Notes under the pieces: model-generated
What the model was told of the DNA's origin: nothing
Database searches by the model: none
Seen by the model: the letters and a program-made list of their open reading frames with translations, nothing else
Translations under genes and position numbers: made by a program
In this document: piece by piece, positions 44,362 to 53,174 of the stretch
Layout: each line of letters starts with the position of its first letter
Numbering within the stretch: position 1 is the first letter of the stretch
Assembly (NCBI RefSeq): GCF_000513115.1
Contig: NZ_BAUU01000011.1
Coordinates: forward strand, 81,218-145,217
DNA length: 64,000 nt
Direction of reading: 5' to 3'
From: Halalkalibacter hemicellulosilyticusJCM 9152
GTDB taxonomy: Bacteria > Bacillota > Bacilli > Bacillales > Bacillaceae_D

Positions 44362-45017
44362 TCAAGGCGGCTTTGTTTGATTTAGATGGGACGTTATTAA
44401 ATCGAGATGAATCGGTAACTCGATTCATTCAACACCAATACGAAAGGCTAGTGAAGCATGTTGGACATATTCCAAAAGATCAGTATATTAATAGATTCAT
44501 TGAGCTAGATCAACGTGGGTACGTATGGAAGGATCGAGTGTATAAGCAATTAGTCGAAGAATATTCGATTAATAGTCTGTCAGCAGAGGAACTTTTGCAA
44601 GATTATGTAAGTGAATTTAAGCATTATTGCGTTCCATTTGCAAACGTACGGGCAATGTTAGATGAATTAAAACGTAACAACATTATAGTAGGAATGATTA
44701 CGAATGGTTATGGCTCCTTTCAAATGGCTAATATTCGTGCTTTAGGAATTGAAGCTTTTTTTGAAGTGATCTTCGTATCGGAATGGGAGGGAATGAAGAA
44801 GCCTGATCCTAGATTATTTAAGAAAGCGATTAAACGGCTTGGTGTACAAGCGAGTGAATGTATATTTGTTGGCGACCATCCACTTAATGATGTGAAGGCA
44901 GCTCAGCAAGTAGGGATGAAAGCTATTTGGAAAAAGGATGATCAATGGGAGGATGTTCAAGCCGATGCGGTTGTTCATGATTTAGCCGATGTGGCTGAAG
45001 TGATGAAGGGGCTATAA
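44358..45017 (+). CDS. HAD-superfamily hydrolase
   Basis: About 219 residues with the four HAD motifs: DLDGTLL (nucleophile Asp), MITNGYG, MKKPDPRLF and VGDHPLNDVKAA. The cap is the small helical C1 type. Likely a phosphatase of small metabolites such as phosphoglycolate or nucleotides; substrate not readable. I choose the TTG at 44358, six bases after GGAGGTGG, since the ATG at 44340 lies ahead of that site without its own. The leader peptide stop overlaps it. The final stop is followed by a convergent terminator. Confidence 0.88.
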   Translation: MIKAALFDLDGTLLNRDESVTRFIQHQYERLVKHVGHIPKDQYINRFIELDQRGYVWKDRVYKQLVEEYSINSLSAEELLQDYVSEFKHYCVPFANVRAMLDELKRNNIIVGMITNGYGSFQMANIRALGIEAFFEVIFVSEWEGMKKPDPRLFKKAIKRLGVQASECIFVGDHPLNDVKAAQQVGMKAIWKKDDQWEDVQADAVVHDLADVAEVMKGL

Positions 45018-45040
45018 TGACAGTTATTTTGGTTATTTTA

Positions 45041-45075
45041 AAGGGACTGCCACAAATTGATCGTGAGAGTCCCTT
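45041..45075. terminator. bidirectional terminator
   Basis: AAGGGACT at 45041-45048 pairs with AGTCCCTT at 45068-45075 between the convergent HAD and DUF368 genes. T-rich DNA lies on both sides. Confidence 0.65.
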
Positions 45076-45080
45076 AAGTA

Positions 45081-45905
45081 TTACAATTTTTTTTGAGTTT
45101 GCTGTAAGAGGAAAATAAGTACAATTCCCCCGACAAAGGTAATCAGCGAAGCGATGATGACTTGATTATTTATTACTCCATCTAGCTCGTTCAATATAGC
45201 AAATATCGATCCACTTACGAGCCCTACCATAGCTGAATATGTTTCAGACGTATAATGCTTTAACAAGTAGCGAATGAGCTTACTAGTTAACAATACTCCT
45301 AGAAGAATTCCTGAACCAACCGCAAAAAGAATCGGCCAATTTAATGCGACGAGAGAGGCAGTCATTGCTTCATATAAGCCTAAAATGGTCAAGATTAACG
45401 CACCACTAATCCCAGGAAGGACGAGAGCTGTACTAGCAATGAATCCGGCGATTATAAAGAATACATAATCGAAAAAGGTTAAGTGATTCCAATCAATGAA
45501 ATGAAAGCTACCTAACACTTGTGAGCCTACTACAACCCCAAAAAAGAAAAGCATGATGACATAATGTTTTACTCGTAATTTTGATTGAGCGTGTTTAATT
45601 GTATCATGCCAAAGGTACGGTAAAAATCCGACGATGATACCGACGAAAAAAAGGAAAGTAGGTGTGCGATACGTTTCTAATAAAAACTTAATGATAAATA
45701 TCGAGCAACCAAACCCTAATACCATTCCAACACCAAAGGTTAAAAGGAATGGTATAGCTTCTTTTCTTTTATTTGTTGTAAGGATGCTTAATGAATAAAT
45801 CAATCGTTCATATATACCGACAATCATCGCAACGGTACTACCACTAATACCAGGTACAGTTTCGGTCATGCCGACAGCCATTCCGCGAAGAATTAATTTC
45901 ACCAT
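45081..45905 (-). CDS. DUF368 family polytopic membrane protein
   Basis: About 274 residues with eight or so hydrophobic helices. VKLILRGMAVGMTETVPGISGST is the conserved DUF368 N-terminus and is repeated later as LVLPGISGALILTILGLYE, indicating an internal duplication. I start at the ATG at 45905 with GGTGG eight bases upstream; the open frame continues to 46016 but that part is basic, A+T-rich and not family-like. Members are implicated in undecaprenyl-phosphate recycling and in marine or alkaline species are common. Inference on role only. Confidence 0.88.
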   Translation of the reverse strand: MVKLILRGMAVGMTETVPGISGSTVAMIVGIYERLIYSLSILTTNKRKEAIPFLLTFGVGMVLGFGCSIFIIKFLLETYRTPTFLFFVGIIVGFLPYLWHDTIKHAQSKLRVKHYVIMLFFFGVVVGSQVLGSFHFIDWNHLTFFDYVFFIIAGFIASTALVLPGISGALILTILGLYEAMTASLVALNWPILFAVGSGILLGVLLTSKLIRYLLKHYTSETYSAMVGLVSGSIFAILNELDGVINNQVIIASLITFVGGIVLIFLLQQTQKKL

Positions 45906-46130
45906 ACATTTTCCACCTATCTTAAAAGAATATTTCCTGTTTAACTTTACCATAGGAAGATGCTTTTGTGGGAAGGATATTTTGTATTTTTGTGGAAATT
46001 TATAAAAGAGATTCATAACCTAGTTCACCGATGCTAGTAAATCATAATTTGTATTATTAGTTATATGTAGAGTGATGACATTCCCAAAGTCATCACTTTT
46101 TGTGTAGGGTAAAAAATGTTCAAGTGTCTA

Positions 46131-46184
46131 TTGACATTTTTAACTCTTTCGACATATACTTATATACATAACTATATAAGTATA
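46131..46184 (+). promoter_or_regulatory. promoter and operator of the GntR/ABC operon
   Basis: TTGACA at 46131-46136 and TATACT at 46155-46160 are spaced 18 bases apart. The perfect 12-base inverted repeat TATACTTATATA/TATATAAGTATA (46155-46166 with 46173-46184) covers the -10 box, as expected of an autorepressed YtrA-type operon. Confidence 0.85.
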
Positions 46185-46224
46185 GATGGAATGGTTTGTG
46201 GAATAGAAAAGGTGGTGAGGATGG

Positions 46225-46599
46225 TTGAGTCAATTTCACGATAAAAAGCCGATCTTTTTGCAAATTAAAGAAAAGATCGAGGATCAGATTTTTAAGGGAC
46301 AATTGCAGGAGCATGAACAGATTCCATCAACGACACAAATGGTTCATTTTTACAAGGTGAATCACATTACCATTTCTAAAGGGATCAATTTATTAGTGGA
46401 TGAAGGGATTATTTACAAGAAAAGAGGTGTCGGTATGTTTGTTGCAGAGGGAGCGAAGGAGCAGTTAGTTGAGCAGCGTAAGGGGCTGTTTGAAAGTCAA
46501 TATGTCTTACCTTTGATAGAAGAAGCCGAAAAATTAGACTTAACAGAAGCGGAAATAAATCGAATAATTCGTAAAGTAAAGGAGCGTGAACGTAAATGA
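46225..46599 (+). CDS. GntR-family regulator (YtrA type)
   Basis: The 124-residue protein starts at TTG with GGTGAGG upstream. Residues 1-75 are a winged helix (KKPIFLQIKEKIEDQIFKGQ, QIPSTTQMVHFYKVNHITI); the short remainder has no effector domain, which defines the YtrA subfamily that controls ABC operons. The palindrome over the promoter is the probable operator. Its stop overlaps the ATPase gene by four bases. It likely represses the operon until an envelope stress signal appears. Confidence 0.92.
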   Translation: MSQFHDKKPIFLQIKEKIEDQIFKGQLQEHEQIPSTTQMVHFYKVNHITISKGINLLVDEGIIYKKRGVGMFVAEGAKEQLVEQRKGLFESQYVLPLIEEAEKLDLTEAEINRIIRKVKERERK

Positions 46600-47486
46600 A
46601 TCTTAATGTAAAAGCAACGAACCTCTCCCTTCAGTATAAAGAATTCGAAGCAATTAAGGATGTCTCTTTTTCACTGGAACAAGGTAAAATTTATGGCTTG
46701 ATTGGTAGGAATGGTGCGGGAAAGACTACTTTGCTTTCGATCCTAGCGTCATTCATGGATCGATCATCCGGAACTCTTGAGATTGGTGGAGAAGATCCAT
46801 TTGAAAATAGAAGGATCATGCCACATGTCAATTTTGTCTATGAAACAGATTATAGTGAGGAATACGAACCGATTAAGCGCTATTTTGATTTTGCAGAGCG
46901 TTACCGATTCAGTTTTGATCGAGAGTATGCGACGGATTTGGCTGCTCGATTTAAATTACCTTTGGATAAACCGATTAAAAAGCTTTCGAGTGGAATGCAG
47001 TCTGCCTTAAACGTAACGATTGGGTTAGCTAGCCGTTCACCTATTACGATTTTTGATGAATCCTACCGTGGAATGGATGCACCAACGAGAGAGTTATTTT
47101 ATAAAGAAGTGTTAGAAGAGCAAGCACGATATCCACGAATGATGATTTTGTCGACACATCTCGTCTCAGAGATGGATTATTTATTTGATCATGTGCTTAT
47201 TCTTGATCGAGGAGCTTTATTAGTAAATGAACCATATGACGAGATTATTAGTCGAGGGGCATCTATAACAGGTGAGGCGAACAATGTTGATCAGTTTGTA
47301 AATGGGATGAATCAGCTAAGTATAAAGCAGCTTGGAGCTACAAAGTCGGTAATGGTGTATGGTGAGTTAACTGAAAAGGAAGTACGTATAGCTGAAGAGC
47401 TTAGTCTTGAGGTTGGCCCCGTTTCTCTTCAGGAGCTATTTATTCATTTAACAGAAGAGGAGGGGCATTATGAAAACAAACAGTAA
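46596..47486 (+). CDS. ABC transporter ATP-binding protein (YtrB-like)
   Basis: The 296-residue ATPase has Walker A LIGRNGAGKTTLL, a LSSGMQS signature, Walker B ITIFDESYRGMDAPT and the H-loop LSTHLV. The C-terminal 80 residues resemble the accessory domain of YtrB/BcrA-type export ATPases. It works with the permease encoded 17 bases into its own end. Together with YtrA-type control this suggests an envelope-stress or antibiotic exporter; substrate unknown. Confidence 0.92.
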   Translation: MNLNVKATNLSLQYKEFEAIKDVSFSLEQGKIYGLIGRNGAGKTTLLSILASFMDRSSGTLEIGGEDPFENRRIMPHVNFVYETDYSEEYEPIKRYFDFAERYRFSFDREYATDLAARFKLPLDKPIKKLSSGMQSALNVTIGLASRSPITIFDESYRGMDAPTRELFYKEVLEEQARYPRMMILSTHLVSEMDYLFDHVLILDRGALLVNEPYDEIISRGASITGEANNVDQFVNGMNQLSIKQLGATKSVMVYGELTEKEVRIAEELSLEVGPVSLQELFIHLTEEEGHYENKQ

Positions 47487-48186
47487 TGAAGTCATTGTTA
47501 AGTTGTCACAAGATATTTTCTCCATTCAAATGAAATGGTCTTTATGGTATATGCCAATTGTTCTTCTCATTTATCTTGGTAGTATGTTGTTCTTTCCAGA
47601 GGTTCGAGAAACGAATATAGGACTGATGAATTTCTATTATGAACCTTCAAAGGTTTTCATGCTTGTCATTGGCATTATTTTCCCTTTGGCTATGCTTAGT
47701 CATTTTGTGAAATATGGCATAACTCGAAAAGACTATATGATCAGTTCGGCCATTGCCTCTGTAGGTATTGCCTTTAGTCTGATGATCATCGCAGCCATTT
47801 TATCAGCTATTATTCAATTGTTTGAGATGTTTTCGGGAGCTTTCGATGTCTCTTTTATTGAGTCTCAATCAAATTGGTTTCTTCCAATAGTTGTGCTAAG
47901 TATAATCTTAATTTGCTATAATATTGCTGGGTGGATGATTGCAATGGGCTTCTATCGCTTTGGCGCTTGGGGAGGTATGGGCTTCATAGCTATTGCACTT
48001 GTCTTTATTGCCCTAATTGATATTCTATGGGAAAGAGAATTAAGCGTATTATCGACGACATATCTACCTTTTTCCATTCCGAATCTTTCATTAGGATGGT
48101 CAATAATCGGAACGGCTGTTTTAATTGCAGTCGGATTAATCATTATTCATCGGATAATGGAGCGGGTAAGAATTAAGTTGGAGTAG
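47470..48186 (+). CDS. ABC transporter permease of the YtrA-type operon
   Basis: The 238-residue protein has about six hydrophobic segments: near residues 20-40, 60-80, 95-125, 135-160, 165-185 and 205-230. No EAA loop is seen, as expected of an exporter. It overlaps the ATPase gene by 17 bases and ends in a strong terminator. The N-terminal 20 residues are cytoplasmic and polar. Confidence 0.88.
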   Translation: MKTNSNEVIVKLSQDIFSIQMKWSLWYMPIVLLIYLGSMLFFPEVRETNIGLMNFYYEPSKVFMLVIGIIFPLAMLSHFVKYGITRKDYMISSAIASVGIAFSLMIIAAILSAIIQLFEMFSGAFDVSFIESQSNWFLPIVVLSIILICYNIAGWMIAMGFYRFGAWGGMGFIAIALVFIALIDILWERELSVLSTTYLPFSIPNLSLGWSIIGTAVLIAVGLIIIHRIMERVRIKLE

Positions 48187-48199
48187 ATAGTAAAAAGGA

Positions 48200-48238
48200 A
48201 ATCGTTCGGAGATAGATGAGTCCGAACGATTTTTTTAT
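48200..48238 (+). terminator. rho-independent terminator of the YtrA-type operon
   Basis: AATCGTTCGGA pairs with TCCGAACGATT and is followed by seven T. It is a textbook terminator. Confidence 0.9.
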
Positions 48239-48338
48239 GATTACGATGTGGTTAACTAATATTTCAATCGTTTTGACAAAATGGTGTATGCATTCCTTGA
48301 TATTTAAGCTGTGTAATTTCTTTGTCAATGATAACGAG

Positions 48339-48887
48339 TTATAGATTTGACTGTGATTTCGTTTGTATGACTTCTGTTCTTACAATAAGATCATATAGGG
48401 ATTGTTTCTTATTTGTAAAGATGGCCGTTAATAGATACGTGAGAATAAGTGTATAGATGAGAATACTGATTATTGTATATGAAAAAGGTATTTCAACATC
48501 ACCTATATAGATTAGTCGATAAACAAGAAAGTGAGATAGCTCCCATGGTAAAAACTTCAGAATGATTCGTAAAGCTGACTGTGGAAGGGAGATAGCTTTC
48601 CCACGATGATTGACTACTTTTATATTGAATTTCTTCTTACCAATAGACTGCCCGACTATGTTCGAATCAAAAATGATAAAGTAAGCTGACACGGGAACGG
48701 TTAGCATAAGAAAACCAGCCAGTTGAGCGGAGACTAGTGAATGTGTATAAAGCTCTTGGATGCTAGGAAATAGAAACGTACTAATGATGAAAAGTGTAGC
48801 TATGTATACAAGGATAAATAAATAGTCAATCATAAATGCTTTTAATCGCAGGAAAAAAGGAGCGTTCATTTGTTGTCTTGGCATCAT
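48339..48887 (-). CDS. RDD family membrane protein
   Basis: The 182-residue protein has the RDD N-terminus (FFLRLKAFMIDYLFILVYI with the Arg and Asp of the name) and three or four membrane helices; GQSIGKKKFNIKVVNHRGK is the conserved cytoplasmic loop. RDD proteins are found in transport or envelope roles, some as Na+/H+ exchangers in halophiles. Role here unknown. AGGAGG precedes the ATG. Confidence 0.85.
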   Translation of the reverse strand: MMPRQQMNAPFFLRLKAFMIDYLFILVYIATLFIISTFLFPSIQELYTHSLVSAQLAGFLMLTVPVSAYFIIFDSNIVGQSIGKKKFNIKVVNHRGKAISLPQSALRIILKFLPWELSHFLVYRLIYIGDVEIPFSYTIISILIYTLILTYLLTAIFTNKKQSLYDLIVRTEVIQTKSQSNL

Positions 48888-49027
48888 TTATTTGACCTCC
48901 TTTCATAGCATTGATTGATGACTTTATTTTATCACGACTGAGAAGATGAAACGATATTAGCTTAAAGATCGTAAATGGAATAAAGGATAGGACTTCGGAA
49001 GAATACCAAAAAGAGGAGGATCCACAT

Positions 49028-49228
49028 ATGAAAGAAAGTCCTGAAAGGCTGAGAGAACGACTAAGACAAGAGGAATTAAAGCGTAATATGGGTGCTAACT
49101 TAGGAGGTGCAGCTAATCGTGGGAACGCTGGAGGCTTGGTTGACCTGGTGAATAGTCTCGGATGGAAGGGGTTCGGTATTCTTATTTTGTTGTTGATCGT
49201 TGTCGTTGTTTTGGTGAGGTTATTTTAG
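49028..49228 (+). CDS. small membrane protein (DUF6366-like)
   Basis: The 66-residue protein has a charged N-terminus (SPERLRERLRQEELKRN), a Gly/Asn-rich middle (NLGGAANRGNAGGL) and one C-terminal helix ending the chain (GILILLLIVVVVLVRLF). It closely recalls the DUF6366 family of Bacillaceae by its LVDLV-SLGWKG block. AGAGGAGG precedes the ATG. Function unknown. Confidence 0.75.
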   Translation: MKESPERLRERLRQEELKRNMGANLGGAANRGNAGGLVDLVNSLGWKGFGILILLLIVVVVLVRLF

Positions 49229-49368
49229 TGTGGTAATAGGATGGATTCGCCATTCTGCTTCGTATCTTTCTCGTATTCGTCTCTTAAGATGATTTTTACA
49301 TTCATAAAATGTCTTAAAGTTGGGAAAATGAATATGTAGGAAATGATGATAAAAAGGAGACGAAAAGA

Positions 49369-49977
49369 ATGTCGAACATTAAATTAGCAGTGATCTATTA
49401 CAGTTCAACAGGTACGAATTACCAGCTTGCTAAATGGGCAGAAGCAGGTGGAAAAGAAGCAGGAGCTGAGGTGAAGGTATTAAAAGTACCTGAACTTGCT
49501 CCTGAGGAAGCAATTAATGCAAATGAGGCATGGAAAGCCCACCTTGAACAGACAAAGGATATGCCAGAGGTGACATTAAGCGATTTAGAATGGGCAGATG
49601 CGATTATTTTTAGCGCTCCAACACGTTTTGGTAACTTGCCAGCGCAAATGAAGCAATTTTTAGATACAACTGGTGGTCTATGGTTTAATGGGAAATTGGT
49701 TAACAAAGTCGTTAGTGCGATGACGTCGGCTTCTAATGCTCACGGTGGTCAAGAGGAAACGATTCTCGCTTTATATACGACGATGTATCATTGGGGTGCG
49801 ATTGTTGCTGCACCTGGTTATACTGACCCGGTTCAATTCACTTCAGGTGGGAATCCATATGGGGTAAGTGTAACGGTTACACAGGACGGAAAGATGATTG
49901 AGGACGTAGAAGCTGCGGTGATGCATCAAGCGAAGCGTACTGTCACGGTAGCCAGCTTGGTTAAGCAAGGGAATTAG
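49369..49977 (+). CDS. NAD(P)H:quinone oxidoreductase, WrbA-like flavodoxin
   Basis: The 202-residue protein has a flavodoxin fold: YYSSTGTNYQLAKW is the FMN phosphate loop, SAPTRFGNLPAQMKQFLD binds the flavin, and TSASNAHGGQEETILALY is the WrbA block. It reduces quinones by two electrons in the cytoplasm, limiting semiquinone stress. AAAAAGGAG precedes the ATG, and a terminator follows at 50000-50045, so it is monocistronic. Confidence 0.9.
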   Translation: MSNIKLAVIYYSSTGTNYQLAKWAEAGGKEAGAEVKVLKVPELAPEEAINANEAWKAHLEQTKDMPEVTLSDLEWADAIIFSAPTRFGNLPAQMKQFLDTTGGLWFNGKLVNKVVSAMTSASNAHGGQEETILALYTTMYHWGAIVAAPGYTDPVQFTSGGNPYGVSVTVTQDGKMIEDVEAAVMHQAKRTVTVASLVKQGN

Positions 49978-49999
49978 GGATAATGTTAGGATAAGTATA

Positions 50000-50045
50000 G
50001 GCTGCTAATAGAGGAGATTACTGCTCCTTTGGTAGTGGCTTTTTA
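50000..50045 (+). terminator. terminator after the WrbA-like gene
   Basis: GGCTGCTA pairs with TAGTGGC (two G-U pairs), and GGAG with CTCC inside it, followed by TTTTTAT. Confidence 0.6.
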
Positions 50046-50225
50046 TGTTGAGGCGTATTTTAGAAAAGAATTTGTTTGAAAAAATAGAGAAGGATTTTCA
50101 CCTAATGTGGAGAATCATTCTAGTGATTTGAAAAAATAAAGAGAAGTGCTTCAGGATATGTCATTTAAGCTGCTTGGTCTATTAGGGATTAGGAAAGGGT
50201 ACTGGGGAAGGTGTATGTTTGAGGT

Positions 50226-50256
50226 TACTGAAAAAGTAAAATCAACTTTTTCAGTA
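50226..50256. terminator. hairpin at the 3' side of the acetyltransferase gene
   Basis: TACTGAAAAAGT pairs perfectly with ACTTTTTCAGTA around a seven-base loop. It may end the minus-strand acetyltransferase transcript, but it has no T-tract. Confidence 0.5.
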
Positions 50257-50308
50257 GCTTCGATTTGACTTGCAATGACTTCACATGTTGATTAAAGAGA
50301 ATCAGCAT

Positions 50309-51121
50309 TTATGAAAAAGAAAAAAAGTACCCCTTATATTGCAACACTTGTTCAAAGCCGAGCTTTTCAACGATTGCAATGGAAGGCTTGTTTTCCTCCA
50401 TACAATCCCAATAAGGAATGAGGTTATGATTAAGGCTATGTTGGACGTAGTGATAGGCGACTGCTTGAGCCAGCTTTTTCTCGCGATAAGCTTCGTCTGT
50501 TTTAATGGATACACAGTGTATATGATCAGCGACGTATGTTGAGAGACAGATGCTAACAGTTTGATTGTGATGGGTGACGATATAACCGAAGCCATTAGCA
50601 AAGAAATGATCAAATGATGTCCAAAACTCTAATATCGTCGCTGTTACATAATCATCTGCTTCAAGAGAGGCATGTTCGTTTAGCATGACGACGTGATAGT
50701 CATTTGGTAAAGTAGGTGCTACCTTTCCTTGGAAAAGGTTTGGATCAATTTTGTATACGCGTTGGTTCCAACTTTCTAATTGACGATGTCCAAGTACTTC
50801 TTCGATCGATTGATTCCAAGCAGCGTGATCGCTGATTGCTTCAAAGCAATCTAAATGAACATTCTTCGCTTCAGGAATGATGATGTCATCGATGAAGAAA
50901 TTCAGTTCACTTAAAAATGGCTTGTTGTTAGCATCGCCAATAAAGATAAAACCATCGTTATTGCCGAGCCATACGATAGCTGTTGTTGGTGTCAACTCAT
51001 CGTCTACAAAGATCCGACCGGGATTCATGCCATTTATAATCGCCAGTGATTCTTTCAAGCTTTTTTTGTGAAGTAATCGTTTACATTTGTGGTAATCTTG
51101 TTTGGAGAGTTCAGTGATCAT
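50309..51121 (-). CDS. GNAT acetyltransferase
   Basis: The 270-residue protein combines an N-terminal half without clear motifs (residues 1-120) and a C-terminal GNAT domain. VSIKTDEAYREKKLAQAVAYH is the acetyl-CoA binding stretch (a degenerate R/Q-x-x-G/A motif), and IAIVEKLGFEQVLQYKGYFF is the usual end of the fold. This fits the GNAT_acetyltr_2 family, whose substrates are unknown. It is monocistronic and divergent from the cyclase-fold gene. Confidence 0.8.
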   Translation of the reverse strand: MITELSKQDYHKCKRLLHKKSLKESLAIINGMNPGRIFVDDELTPTTAIVWLGNNDGFIFIGDANNKPFLSELNFFIDDIIIPEAKNVHLDCFEAISDHAAWNQSIEEVLGHRQLESWNQRVYKIDPNLFQGKVAPTLPNDYHVVMLNEHASLEADDYVTATILEFWTSFDHFFANGFGYIVTHHNQTVSICLSTYVADHIHCVSIKTDEAYREKKLAQAVAYHYVQHSLNHNLIPYWDCMEENKPSIAIVEKLGFEQVLQYKGYFFSFS

Positions 51122-51216
51122 AATAAGTACTCCTTCAAATATGTAAAAGTTTAGTATGATTATAGCAAATGTTTACAAATTTTACTATAGTGATATATAA
51201 ATAGGAGGGTATCATC

Positions 51217-52152
51217 ATGCAACGATTAAAAGATGTTTTCTACCAGTCTAGTAAATGGATGAAGAGATATGCCAGGCCACTTGAATGTGCACGGTGGGAG
51301 TATGAATTTGAAGGAGGTTCCAGAGAAACTATCATTCACTTTTTACGAGCATTTCAAAATGAAGATGGTGGCTTTGGTCATGGGATTGAGCCAGACTTTT
51401 GGTTGCCGATATCTTCCCCAATGGCAACATGGTTAGCAGGGCAGATTATGGTAGACATAGATATGGAGCGTAATCATGATTTAGTTCAATCAATGCTTAC
51501 TTACTTGGTTCGGTCTTATGATGAAGAAGTAGGATTTTGGAGGTCAGTTTTACAAGAGAACAATGATTATCCGCATGCGCCGTGGTGGAATTGGAAAGAA
51601 GGAGTACAAGGAAATTGGATGTATAATCCTAGTGCAGAGCTTGCTGGTTTCTTGATTCATTGGTCTGAGGAAGGAAGCGAAGCAGAACAGCTTGGTTGGA
51701 AAGTAGCAATTCGGGCGATTGATCATTTGATGGTTCAGGATGAGATGGAGCACCATCAGTTGTCAAATTTTCATGAGTTGATAAAATTGATTAAAAAGCA
51801 GCAAGAGGTAGATTTTAAGCTATCGCACTCCTTATCATCTATAAAGGGGAAAGTGATGACTTTGATTGAACACTGTGTCGATCGTGATGTAGAGAATTGG
51901 GGAACTGGCTACAAGCCGCTTCCGCTCGATTTTATCAAGTCGCCCAATGACCCGTTATGTACCCGTTTCGGTCAATTAGCTGAACAAAATCTTCAGTTTT
52001 ATGTTGAGCAATTGTCAGAGGATGGTATGTGGGAGCCTTCATGGAGCTGGGGAAGCTATCCACATGCCTTTCCGGTTGCTAAACGGGATTGGCAAGGTAT
52101 TTTACTAGTGAATCGCTATAAAGTTTTGAAGGCGTTTGGCTGGATATCGTGA
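51217..52152 (+). CDS. cyclase-fold (alpha/alpha toroid) protein, prenyltransferase/squalene-oxidase-repeat-like
   Basis: The 311-residue protein contains FLRAFQNEDGGFGHGIEPDF near residue 45 and LSEDGMWEPSWSWGS near residue 265, both like QW repeats of terpenoid cyclases and alpha-2-macroglobulin-type toroids. It has no DXDD or metal-binding motif that I can see, so catalysis is doubtful. It precedes a protein kinase gene by 38 bases, suggesting an operon. TAGGAGGG precedes the ATG. Function unknown. Confidence 0.7.
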   Translation: MQRLKDVFYQSSKWMKRYARPLECARWEYEFEGGSRETIIHFLRAFQNEDGGFGHGIEPDFWLPISSPMATWLAGQIMVDIDMERNHDLVQSMLTYLVRSYDEEVGFWRSVLQENNDYPHAPWWNWKEGVQGNWMYNPSAELAGFLIHWSEEGSEAEQLGWKVAIRAIDHLMVQDEMEHHQLSNFHELIKLIKKQQEVDFKLSHSLSSIKGKVMTLIEHCVDRDVENWGTGYKPLPLDFIKSPNDPLCTRFGQLAEQNLQFYVEQLSEDGMWEPSWSWGSYPHAFPVAKRDWQGILLVNRYKVLKAFGWIS

Positions 52153-52190
52153 CCGTAGAATAATAGAGTATCTCAAATTGGAGGAAATGT

Positions 52191-53066
52191 ATGAGTGGAC
52201 CTATAACAATTGAGGTGGATCATGTTTCATTTAAGCTAAAAGAAGACCATTCCTTCTTTTGGTTAGCGGAAATAGGTGAAGTGTTTGCAGTTTTCCCGGA
52301 GCAGGACTCGGGAAATATTAGTTTTGGTATTAAGAAAAATGATGGCAAGAAGCTGTTTGTGAAGTATGCAGGAGCGAGAACGATGAATTTTGCTGGTCGA
52401 CCAGAAGAAGCTATTAAGCGATTGAAGCAGTCTGTTGAGGCTTATCAACATTTGCGACATGAGCAGGTCATTCATTATGTTGATAGCATTGAATTGGAAC
52501 AAGGGTATGCATTGTTATTTGATTGGTTTGATGGGGAATGTCTTCATTCACACTGGTCTTATCCACCACCTCTTAAGGAAACACATCCTGATTCGCCATA
52601 TTATCGCTTTCGACAGCTTTCCATTGATAAAAGGCTGAAGGCGTTAAATGACATTTTTTCTTTTCATACTTACGTAGAGGAGGAGGGGTTCGTCGCTATT
52701 GACTTCTATGATGGAAGTATTTTGTATAATTTTAATGACAACGAATTAAAGGTTTGTGATATTGATTTTTACGCAAGAAAGCCTTATACGAATCGAATGG
52801 GGCGGTTGTGGGGGTCGAAGCGATTTATGTCTCCTGAGGAATTTCAATTAGGTGCTCCAATTGATGAAAGAACGAATGTCTTTAATATGGGAGCCATTGC
52901 ATTTGGTTTAATTGGTGGAGAGCTGGATCGTTCGTTTTCGAAATGGGAAGCGAGTCAAGAGTTGTATGAAGTGGTGCTAAAGGCTGTGAAGGAAAATAGA
53001 GAAGAACGTTATCAAAGCTTGAGAGAATTCAGTTTGGCTTGGGGAGATGCGTCTAAAAGTGGATAG
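52191..53066 (+). CDS. serine/threonine protein kinase-like protein
   Basis: The 291-residue protein has a degenerate kinase fold: Lys in LFVKYAGA, Glu in EEAIKRLKQ, catalytic-loop equivalent IDFYDGSILYNF with Asp but Ser where Asn is usual, CDIDFY in place of DFG, and RFMSPEEF as APE. The two metal/base Asp residues are kept, so activity is possible. Such kinases occur singly in Bacillus/Paenibacillus. It follows the cyclase-fold gene by 38 bases and is probably cotranscribed. No transmembrane helix or sensor is attached. Confidence 0.78.
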   Translation: MSGPITIEVDHVSFKLKEDHSFFWLAEIGEVFAVFPEQDSGNISFGIKKNDGKKLFVKYAGARTMNFAGRPEEAIKRLKQSVEAYQHLRHEQVIHYVDSIELEQGYALLFDWFDGECLHSHWSYPPPLKETHPDSPYYRFRQLSIDKRLKALNDIFSFHTYVEEEGFVAIDFYDGSILYNFNDNELKVCDIDFYARKPYTNRMGRLWGSKRFMSPEEFQLGAPIDERTNVFNMGAIAFGLIGGELDRSFSKWEASQELYEVVLKAVKENREERYQSLREFSLAWGDASKSG

Positions 53067-53174
53067 TGTTGTCACAATATAAGCCTTCAGACTGAGTTAA
53101 CATCCGACTTTAGCTTATTTTACCTTAAGATCATGTTAGATAAACTTAACTCATCTGATAATGAAGGAGTTATA

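Larger units (their letters stand above)
49978..50308. other. spacer with two hairpins, no gene
   Basis: The wrbA-like gene's terminator lies at 50000-50045 and a second hairpin at 50226-50256. The remainder is A+T-rich and has no credible gene. Confidence 0.4.

Noticed and set aside
45906..46016. N-terminal extension of the DUF368 protein
   Set aside because: Basic, A+T-rich codons without family similarity; the ATG at 45905 has its own ribosome binding site and matches the family start.
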